A stretch of DNA of 64,000 bases from NCBI RefSeq assembly GCF_905475465.1, contig NC_062235.1, positions 6,768,001-6,832,000 on the forward strand, given 5' to 3'. Positions 25,301 to 33,115 of the stretch are shown here, one piece after another. The notes below the pieces were generated by a model that made no database searches, was not told where the DNA came from, and saw nothing but the letters and a program-made list of their open reading frames with translations. Both the position numbers and the translations under genes were made by a program. The stretch's first letter is position 1. Each line of letters starts with the position of its first letter. The DNA is from Pieris napi (taxonomy: Eukaryota; Arthropoda; Insecta; Lepidoptera; Pieridae).

Positions 25301-26173
25301 AGAGAGAAAAACATTGCTTGATACACTACATGCGTTCGGAATTAAATTATTTGACGTCATCGAAAAATATACTTGACAGGCGTTTTTGCTATGTACCAAA
25401 CGTATTTAATAAGGTTTATAATGAATATTTATGAGGAACATAATAGGTATATATCTTCTTTATTGAAAACCGCGTCAGGAGTTAGACAAATATATGTTTT
25501 TTGGTACATCATTTCCTGATATAGTTTTGAAGCATTTTATTATTTACTATACTCTTATAGAATATTAAGTGAAGTTTTTTAAACATGAATTAAATTATTT
25601 ATATATGTAAATAAATATATGTAACCATTTAAAACTACTTCATACACTAATTACTCACCTACGGGGTAAAAATTTTAAGGTGTTGCTTAATTCATAGTCT
25701 GTGATCTCATGGAGAAAAAAAATAAAAAAATTAATTTTGATATTTTTGTTACTTATTAAAAAATATTTTAGAATAATAAATGTTATAATCTTTTCAATGG
25801 TGTTTAAATAAAACTTTTTAACTATATCTATTTTCCCCTTTAGTTTTCTTCTTTTTTGTCCATTAGTCTACGTTTATACAATTAAATTTGTAAAAAAATT
25901 GTTTTTTTATATTGTCTAGGGTATCCGTGTATCATATAGACTTATACTGTCACTACAATATATATGTAAATATATATAATATACAAACAACATATATTAT
26001 ATTTCTATGCAGAATGAATTAACGTTTTGACCTCTTTTCTCATTTCAAACTTTTTTTCTAATTTGCCATAACAGTTATGACAACGGTCAAAACATCAAAA
26101 TTTTCAGAGCAAAAAAGATATTAAAATGTTAAATTAAAAAGTGGATAATAACCAAATTATGTAAGAATTAAAA
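22340..26173. other. Intergenic DNA, no gene recognised
   Basis: AT-rich sequence between the HSD17B12-like gene and the micropeptide cluster. The only structure seen is the inverted pair at 24724-24784. A 5' exon or promoter for the micropeptide transcript may hide here, but no initiator or splice site stands out. Confidence 0.4.
24724..24784. repeat. 12-bp inverted pair TCGGAACACCCC
   Basis: Perfect arms at 24724-24735 and 24773-24784 are separated by 37 nt. It could fold as a hairpin or be a very small MITE remnant. No direct flank duplication was clear. Confidence 0.5.
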
Positions 26174-26206
26174 ATGATAGTACATACACACACTATGCCG
26201 TCTTAA
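26174..26206 (+). other. Upstream ORF of 10 codons before the micropeptide cluster
   Basis: ATG at 26174, stop at 26204-26206, three nt before the start of the first micropeptide ORF. The peptide would be MIVHTHTMPS, with no hydrophobic core. It could act as a regulatory uORF if the transcript begins upstream; it may also be chance. Confidence 0.25.
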
Positions 26207-26209
26207 AAC

Positions 26210-26338
26210 ATGTCAAAATCTCAGCCTGCCGGATGTGGGCTAAGTTTTAATTTAAACCAACTTTTGATGATTATCGGATCTATTGTAATCCTGGTACTGC
26301 TGTTTCTGGTCGTCTGCCATATTGTGAATGGCCGATAG
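26210..26338 (+). CDS. Putative membrane micropeptide A1 (42 aa), first of four
   Basis: ATG at 26210 with a purine at -3 (AAC-ATG). The polar N-terminus (MSKSQPAGCG) is followed by one hydrophobic helix of about 22 residues from NLNQLLMIIG to LFLVVCHIV and a short tail GR. It aligns with ORF 3: L-x-Q-hydrophobic pair, G, V-x-L-x-LLF-x-V-x-C-x-I, with 11 of 26 positions identical while the DNA differs widely. That pattern suggests selection on protein. ORF 2 begins 2 nt after its stop. It is not a family I recognise. It resembles single-pass micropeptides such as sarcolamban only in size and hydrophobicity. Coding status is inferred. Confidence 0.6.
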   Translation: MSKSQPAGCGLSFNLNQLLMIIGSIVILVLLFLVVCHIVNGR

Positions 26339-26340
26339 AG

Positions 26341-26460
26341 ATGGGGAAAAGTTCAGTGTGCTATGAGATTGATTTAGTTCAAATAATAGTGATCGCCTTA
26401 GCATTTGTGACCTTGCTTATTGTTATGAACTGGATGTGCAAGTACTACAGCTGCTCTTAG
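26341..26460 (+). CDS. Putative membrane micropeptide B1 (39 aa), second of four
   Basis: ATG at 26341, 2 nt after the stop of the previous ORF, with G at -3. A short acidic N-terminal part (CYEIDLVQ) is followed by one hydrophobic helix (IIVIALAFVTLLIVMNW) and a basic, cysteine-containing tail MCKYYSCS. The AF-x3-LI-x-M-x3-CKY pattern is shared with ORF 4. The positive CKY flank after the helix suggests a cytosolic C-terminus by the positive-inside rule. No known family recognised. Confidence 0.6.
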   Translation: MGKSSVCYEIDLVQIIVIALAFVTLLIVMNWMCKYYSCS

Positions 26461-26464
26461 AAAG

Positions 26465-26581
26465 ATGACTTGCCATACCCTTAACGTTTCGTTGACGCAA
26501 ATTATCTTGATGGTGGGAACGCTTGTGGTTCTGGGCTTGTTATTCACGGTAATATGCAGTATTATTGAGGAGAAGGCGTAG
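26465..26581 (+). CDS. Putative membrane micropeptide A2 (38 aa), third of four
   Basis: ATG at 26465, 4 nt after the stop of ORF 2, with A at -3. It reads MTCHTLNVSLTQ, then a single hydrophobic helix (IILMVGTLVVLGLLFTVIC) and an acidic/basic tail IIEEKA. It is the second member of the A type: SLTQII...VG(T)LVVLGLLF matches NLNQLL...IG(S)IVILVLLF of ORF 1, with conservative changes nearly throughout. Its stop is 2 nt before ORF 4. Confidence 0.6.
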   Translation: MTCHTLNVSLTQIILMVGTLVVLGLLFTVICSIIEEKA

Positions 26582-26583
26582 AC

Positions 26584-26721
26584 ATGCCATTGAGCCAAAA
26601 AACGATTCAAAATGTCGACATGGATGTGAGAAGTTTCATAATGGTGGGATTTGCGTTTCTCATCTGGTTGATATCCATGCAATATATATGTAAGTATGTG
26701 TGTAGTTTGCCGGCCTTATAG
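26584..26721 (+). CDS. Putative membrane micropeptide B2 (45 aa), fourth of four
   Basis: ATG at 26584, 2 nt after the stop of ORF 3, with G at -3. The polar N-terminus (MPLSQKTIQNVDMDVR) is followed by a hydrophobic helix SFIMVGFAFLIWLISMQYI and the tail CKYVCSLPAL. It shares AF-x3-LI-x-M-x3-CKY with ORF 2 (8 of 18 positions identical). The FIWL-type helix centre recalls sarcolipin-like SERCA regulators, but that is only a loose likeness. Confidence 0.6.
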   Translation: MPLSQKTIQNVDMDVRSFIMVGFAFLIWLISMQYICKYVCSLPAL

Positions 26722-26961
26722 TGGAATTATGGGACATGCAAAAGACAGATAACATGACTATCTGGTTTGAAACAACAAAATTGTCAAAGAAGTAAAGCCA
26801 AATGTTCAAATTTTAAAAGATGTTACAGCTATATAGATGGATTCTTTCATACGACTTAGGGTGATTAAAAAGTTTCTGCTTGTATTTGAAGCTTAATATT
26901 TTATACGGAAGTTCCATTTATTTCACTTCTAAATATTCCATTATATTGATTAAATACCAAT

Positions 26962-26967
26962 AATAAA
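26962..26967 (+). promoter_or_regulatory. Poly(A) signal AATAAA after the micropeptide cluster
   Basis: The first AATAAA lies about 240 nt past the last micropeptide stop; another is at 27036-27041. Either could end a single transcript carrying all four ORFs. Confidence 0.4.
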
Positions 26968-27790
26968 TCAATGTCAATCTGTAACGCTTAGCCCAATTCG
27001 TCCTCGATACAAACATCTATACATCAATAAAGGAATAACATTTTTTTAAAGTTTTGTCAAATGTTTTCATAATATATATTTTCTATCTATCTTTCAAGAC
27101 TTTTTATTGTATTTACTGATTAATTAGAATGTTTATAGCAGTATTAGTTAAGCGTTAAATCTCAACTCAGGAAAATATCGTGAAGTAATCAACAAATCTT
27201 AGGATGGGATTCATATCGGTAAAATATACTGTAAATGCCGTTGATTCAACACGTTTTTGACATATACCCCATACATACTTCCAAAATATATATAAGGCAA
27301 TGGAGACAAATAATCTTTTTGTCTATAACGAAAAGTGATAAAGGACACAATTGCCAAATTGTTTCTTTGGGTAAAATCTAAATTCGTAACGCTGCCTCGA
27401 CTTTTAGAGATTTTGTCACACGAACTTCCATTGAGGGTCGATTCGACCAAACAAGAGTAAATCTTAATCTTAGAATAAATCGTCAGTTAATCGAGAGTAA
27501 ATCAATTTTATGTTTTACCATTACAAATTCTAAGAATAGTGGGCCTATTCGGGAATTGCTACTATACCGCCGTTTCGCACGGAATAACAGCTATTCCTAG
27601 AATAATGTAATGGCGTCAGTCAATCCAATCATCTGATTTCTGTCATTTCACAAATAATATGTATTCTGTGTTTTAATTTCAAGTCAACGCAACGCACTAA
27701 ATTAATAGTCTGGCATTGTGTAATGAAATGTTTAAACAATTTATTATTTATTTATTTATTTTTAGATTTTTTATTTTCTATAATAGTATA

Positions 27791-28410
27791 AGATCCCGCT
27801 ATACAACGACCTTCACCGAGATGCTTATTTAATGAAACGTATTTTATATTTAATTTAATATGTCAATAAATATAATCCATATGGGTTGTCTAGCAAATTT
27901 CAGTCCAGAGTATGTTTAATTAATAATTAAAAAAAAATATTTTTTTAAACATTTCACCGGTATGATTATTAGATAAATTCTATACCAATCGAAAGTATGA
28001 AGCCCATAGAATATGCAAACTTTATGCTGCCCATTCTTTTCCGGTCACAACTATCGGGTTGCCAGGTATAAACAGGTAAATCTGTACTAGCATTTTGCAA
28101 CGGTCTGTTTATTGAATGAAATTTAAATGAAATTAAAGATTATTTTATTCTAAACACGGTGGTATAGGGTTGGCTGCGAAAAATCTGTCCAGAATTGCGG
28201 TTGTCGAATTTTCAAAAGTAAAATATTGCTCCGAGTGAATATGTGCGACTGAGAGGTCCCAACCGACCATCCCATGCGATAGAAGAGGACACAGCATAGC
28301 AGTTGTTTAAAGTCCGCCCACTTAAAGAAAGAGCGTGCGCATGCTATTTGGGCTTGGAAAAGAAAAGGATAGCGATGGACTCGTATATACTATGCATCAT
28401 TTTGGAGTAG
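27791..28410 (+). repeat. Left 620-bp terminal inverted repeat
   Basis: Matches the reverse complement of 29310-29929 along its length, with scattered single-base differences (for example AAAATCTGTCC here against AAAATCAGTCC in the other arm). Confidence 0.88.
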
Positions 28411-28742
28411 AGTGTCGCTATAAATACAATTGAAAAAACGTGCTACTATTTATTGTTGGGAAAAATGGCAAAAAAGTGTTTTTTGCTTTTAAAAACTGTG
28501 TATTAAAGTTAGCTTTTCGTAAAAAAAACACTTTAAATTTGACAATTTTGTTGAGCTACCCAGTGGGTCTCTTCAATTTGTAGGTTATCATACCACGTGT
28601 TACAAAAAGTGACCGTTTTGAATAAAAAATATAACGAAGAATTTCTTAATTTTAGTGCTGAATATACAGTAAATGTAAATGAGACACGTTTTGACACTGT
28701 GCACAGATTAGCGTTTTGCACTGATCATCATTCCAAGCTTAA

Positions 28743-28925
28743 ATACAGATAAAAAATCACAAGTGTACGTTTTACGAATATTTAAAACCAGTAGGATTCA
28801 TTGGGGATCATACACCTTTAAAGATAGAAGACATTGTCGAAAAAAGTGAAACAGAGAGTGATGACGACGAAGATTCAGAAGTTGAAGATCGTAGTTTTAT
28901 GTCCGATGACTCGGATTCTGAATAA
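28743..28925 (+). pseudogene. Coding fragment inside the long-TIR transposon
   Basis: An open frame of about 60 codons without its own ATG reads KCTFYEYLKPVGFIGDHT, then LKIEDIVEKS and an acidic serine-rich tail (ETESDDDEDSEVED, SFMSDDSDSE) to a stop at 28923-28925. It sits after an AG and may be a last exon. Upstream frames (THRLAFCTDHHSK-like) are broken. It is probably the C-terminus of the element's own protein; the family is not recognised. Confidence 0.45.
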
Positions 28926-29309
28926 TTAAAAAAAAAATGTATTTTAAATTTTTTACAATTAATAGAAGTAATTTTTTAATTGTTGTTTTTTTATTTTGTC
29001 TTATAATAAAAATAAAATTTTCAAGATTACCCTGATTAAAAAAATTCACTTTTATGGCTTTTGAATTTTTTCCAATAGTTTCAATTGATTTCAATTTCTC
29101 TGTTTACATTTATAGATTTATAATTTGCATGTAGTAAATTTTTTTTTTCAATCACTATTTTTAATCAGGGTAGTATTATATATGAATCACTATAACCTTC
29201 TTTTTTACTAAAAATGTATATATACTTTAGTGTTACATAAAAAATATACACATAAATAATTAATTGAGTTAAAAAAAAATAATAACTATTTCTTTATTTA
29301 AATAATAAA

Positions 29310-29929
29310 CTACTCCAAAATGATGCATAGTATATACGAGTCCATCGCTATCCTTTTCTTTTCCAAGCCCAAATAGTATGCGCACGCTCTTTCTTTAAGT
29401 GGGCGGACTTTAAACAGCTGCTATGCTCTGTCCTCTTCTATCGCATGGGATGGTCGGTTGGGACCTCTCAGTCGCACACATTCACTCGGAGCAATATTTT
29501 ACTTTTGAAAATTCGACAACCGCAATTCTGGACTGATTTTTCGCAGCCAACCCTATACCACCGTGTTTAGAATAAAATAATCTTTAATTTCATTTAAATT
29601 TCATTCAATAAACAGACCGTTGCAAAATGCTAGTACAGATTTACCTGTTTATACCTGGCAACCCGATAGTTGTGACCGGAAAAGAATGGGCAGCATAAAG
29701 TTTGCATATTCTATGGGCTTCATACTTTCGATTGGTATAGAATTTATCTAATAATCATACCGGTGAAATGTTTAAAAAAATATTTTTTTTTAATTATTAA
29801 TTAAACATACTCTGGACTGAAATTTGCTAGACAACCCATATGGATTATATTTATTGACATATTAAATTAAATATAAAATACGTTTCATTAAATAAGCATC
29901 TCGGTGAAGGTCGTTGTATAGCGGGATCT
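29310..29929 (-). repeat. Right 620-bp terminal inverted repeat
   Basis: Inverted partner of 27791-28410. It ends GGTCGTTGTATAGCGGGATCT, followed by the TA flank at 29930-29931. Confidence 0.88.
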
Positions 29930-30044
29930 TAGACCATAATATTAGAATGAAGTTCAACTAGGCTCAAATAAAAACTTTTTGTTGTCGTTTGACACCTGTT
30001 AAAAGCTACTTTTTCACACTATAATACGGCAAAATCGAGTTAAC

Positions 30045-30215
30045 ATGATGTATGCTCTTACACTGTCGCGTTGTAGAACAACATTTATTTGCCGAGTTTT
30101 ATTTTCGTTCACCATTCTCTTTGCTATTCGCGTATTGTTATTCTTAGCGCAACTATACTATCGATTACGTGGAGAAACGACTATGGATTTACTCGAGATT
30201 AAAATCATGGAATAG
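30045..30215 (+). CDS. Possible 56-codon membrane smORF
   Basis: ATG ATG at 30045, stop at 30213-30215. A basic N-terminus (SRCRTTFICR) precedes a hydrophobic helix (VLFSFTILFAIRVLLFLAQ), then YYRLRG and an acidic tail ending MDLLEIKIME. It lies just outside the long-TIR transposon. ORFs of this length are expected by chance, and no homology or splice context supports it; it is listed because of its membrane-protein-like layout. Confidence 0.2.
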   Translation: MMYALTLSRCRTTFICRVLFSFTILFAIRVLLFLAQLYYRLRGETTMDLLEIKIME

Positions 30216-32155
30216 ATTATTCCTGGTATAGTTACTCGTGTATAAATTGAAGTTTATTCGAATCGACCCTTAGGCGCCTGTCAACAATATACACTTTACG
30301 TATAGCATTGTTATTGCTACATGGGTATTATTATACTAGACTATTACAAATTGTTTAATACTTCTTGCTAGTATTCAAAATCGATAGTTAAAAGTTAACG
30401 ATTACTTAAAACTTTAAATAAACAATGATTTAAATAAATTAAAAATCTAATTATTAGCTGACAACGTGCTTCACTGTCCTTCGTTTCTTTATATTAACAG
30501 CCAATAAATTGTGACTAAGATGCACTGCAATGATGGCAATATACTTAATTGCACGACACAAGATGCCCGCAGGATACAATTTACTTTTGATGACTCTAAA
30601 TACCAGCCTGCCTATAAACGGAACTAAACTTCGGTGATCCATAGTCGTATAAACAAAATGAATGCAAAAATGTTCCAATGTTATTTCCCGTAAGAAACTT
30701 CTCTAAAGACATAAATTTCCAACGGAATCCATTGTAAACAGGAACTAAACGTATCTTTTACAAACTAGATTAAACTTTTCACCGTCCACCGGAAACTGAA
30801 TTGGATTTTAATATTAATTAGAAATTGCTGTAGCTGCGGCCTTTTTGTGCATTGTTTAGTTTCGTTGTTAAGAATTTACTATATCAAGATCAACTTATAA
30901 CAGATCCAACAATATAAAAATATTTAATAGATATATAATGATTAAGTAGTCGCAAGTAGATGTAATAAACGATGTATATATACGACCACATTTGTGAGTT
31001 CAAAATTACCATTTGTACAGTGGGTACACTAGTGATTCACCAATAACTCGAATTTTTGATATAAGGTATTCGAATAGTCGAGTATATTGTTGGCAGGCGC
31101 TTCGGGAACAGAATCTCTTCAGGCCAAAAGCGCTAAGGATTTATTTTACAGAAACATACGTAGTGTATGAACAAATTTTTAATAAAATATGTATCTACCA
31201 GACCTTTGAGCCAATAACGTATATTCATTTATAAACTTAAAAGTAGGTACTTCTGCTATAAGCAGTACTAATTATTAAAAAAAATATATAAAAATATAGT
31301 GGTAATATTTTTATATATTTTTTTTATTTAAGACATTACATTAATTTCAACACTTGGATGTTATTCTTATTTTTTCTGCATTATTGATATCATAAATGGA
31401 TATCAAATTTATTATTTTAAAGTTACTGACTGCCTCCTGTATCTTTAAATAGCTAAATTATTTTATTGAAAAACAAATGTGACTAAATATACAAAAAACA
31501 AAATTATGTTTCTACTGTTGTACTAAATTTGAAATGAATCCCTTTATAAGTACAGATTACATTGTATACATATAATGTGCTATTTGTTATAAATAATTCA
31601 TATTAAGCCTCTCGACCTCTATATATTATTAATCTGTTCACTAGCTACGTTAAATATTTCACTTTAGGAATTATACAGTTAAGGCAATCAAAGCTTTAAT
31701 GCTTTGCACCACTACCATTTTAGATTCCCGTCAAAAGCAAATATGATTTGCTTTGTAGACACGCTAATTAGACAGGTTTGTATTGAACCCACAATAGCGT
31801 GAATAGTTCAAGAGGAATACTACTGATTTTGACTTGTTTTGAAGTCTTAACACAAACATGTCTGATAATGGTTATATTTTAGGTAAGTAATATGTATGCT
31901 TACGAATACTCGTTTTTAGGCTATTTACACCACATTTGGACGAATAACGAATAATAATGTTTTGATCAAATCTTTAAAGTTGACAATTCATTTCACTTTC
32001 TATTGGTGTGTTAGTGTCCTAGTTTAATAACTTTTCGACATCTATATATATATAATATATATGTATATACATAATATATATAGTTATTGCACCGAATGGC
32101 GGTAAGTATTACTATGTGAATAAACGTCGTACGCGTCTAGTTATTTACATGCGTA
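30216..32155. other. Intergenic DNA with an AT hairpin
   Basis: No gene recognised. Arms of 21 nt at 31277-31297 and 31305-31325 (A8TATATA5TAT type) form a perfect hairpin with a 7-nt loop. Confidence 0.45.
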
Positions 32156-32453
32156 AGGGTGCGTCTACATCTGGCGCATATGCCGCGAACGTGCATCTTT
32201 GTTCCTGCGCCGCCCGCGCGCAGTTCGCTCGCAACCTAAGCGCCGTACGCGATCAGCGCGCGGGCGGGCGGCGCGCTATCGACTCGCGTCTTCCTTCCGC
32301 CCACACCAGTAAACGAAACTGTAAGCGCGAGAATTGAGTGCGCGCCTAGCATGAGTTGCGCTAAAGAGGTGCACCAAACCATTGCCGTGACTGCACACGC
32401 GCAGCTCACAAATGGCTCGCGAGCTGCACATTCGCCAGATGTGGACACACCCT
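32156..32453. mobile_element. CpG-rich MITE flanked by TA
   Basis: Inverted ends AGGGTGCGTCTACATCTGGC and CGCCAGATGTGGACACACCC-T lie between TA copies. The interior is strikingly GC- and CpG-rich (repeated GCGCGC and GCGGGCGGGCGG) in an AT-rich region. It has no convincing ORF of its own: open frames on both strands of this stretch are by-products of its composition. Confidence 0.75.
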
Positions 32454-32800
32454 TAGACATATGTGCTCTATAAATGCACGTTTGATTACTTAAGTAAGAC
32501 TGGGATATTTCCCACGAAATAATATTTTTTCGGTTTCGGTACACACAGAACACTTTGCTTAAAGTATATCCACTACTTGGACGGAAGCCTTATGGTGGTG
32601 TGATAGATTTCGAACAATATGCAGATAAAGTGAAATTAAAATAAGGCATATATATATTATATTAACTTCACATGCTAATTATTGTCAATGTTAAATGTCA
32701 GGTAAAAAAACGACCGGAATTGGAGGGACTTTTGTCTTGTTAGTACATTAAACAGTTCGTTTTATTGTTCCTTTTAAAGGTTCTGTTTTTTTTTTTTAAA

Positions 32801-33042
32801 GACAATTCACACCAATTGACCTAGTCCCATGCTAAGCTGGTGAAGCTTGTGTTATGGGCACTAGGCAATGGATATACACACATATTATAGATAGATAGAC
32901 ATATAAATACATATTTAAACACCCAAGACATAAGCACAACACCAAATGCTCATCACATCGATGTTCGTCTCAGCCGGGGATCGAACCCGGGACCCATGGA
33001 TTCGCAGTCAGGGGTACTAACCACTAGACCAATGAGTCGTCT
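32801..33042 (-). mobile_element. tRNA-derived SINE, second family, with a LINE-like tail
   Basis: On the minus strand it begins with a tRNA-like head: A box TGGTCTAGTGG, B box GGTTCGATCCC, and a paired GGTCCCGGG/CCCCGG arm. It then runs through ATGAGCATTTGGTGTTGTG to a tail reading CCCATAACACAAGC and GGGACTAGGTCAATTGG. That tail wording matches 3' ends of CR1/Zenon-type LINEs as I remember them, so the SINE probably borrows that LINE's machinery. It is not a functional tRNA gene. Confidence 0.75.
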
Positions 33043-33095
33043 GTAATCAATATATTCATGGAATTTTAAAGATAATTCAACTAATTAACTTAACT

Positions 33096-33101
33096 TTTAT
33101 T
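33096..33101 (-). promoter_or_regulatory. Poly(A) signal of CRAL-TRIO gene A
   Basis: AATAAA on the minus strand only 14 nt after the stop codon, implying a very short 3' UTR. Confidence 0.45.
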
Positions 33102-33115
33102 ATAATTATTAACAT

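Larger units (their letters stand above)
27791..29929. mobile_element. Transposon with 620-bp terminal inverted repeats (2.14 kb)
   Basis: The left arm 27791-28410 and right arm 29310-29929 are near-identical inverted copies of 620 bp. They start AGATCCCGCTATACAACGAC and are flanked by TA at both ends. The ~900-bp centre carries a decayed coding fragment ending in an acidic tail. A deleted relative at 45325-45880 shares the ends and also sits between TA. TA targeting suggests a Tc1/mariner-like or related DDE element, but the arms are far longer than usual and I cannot name the family. High arm identity suggests recent activity or gene conversion. Confidence 0.88.

Noticed and set aside
26398..26682. 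94-codon minus-strand ORF across the micropeptide cluster
   Set aside because: It is the antisense shadow of ORFs 2-4. It has no recognisable domain or splice context, while the plus strand shows four ordered starts, repeated architecture and paired paralogy.
32116..32553. Overlapping 73- and 105-codon ORFs on both strands in the CpG-rich stretch
   Set aside because: They lie across the ends of a MITE, and GC-rich composition lowers stop-codon frequency. Low-complexity Ala/Arg content and no family likeness.
32948..33042. tRNA gene on the minus strand
   Set aside because: A and B boxes are present, but the cloverleaf is incomplete and the sequence continues into a SINE body and LINE-like tail.
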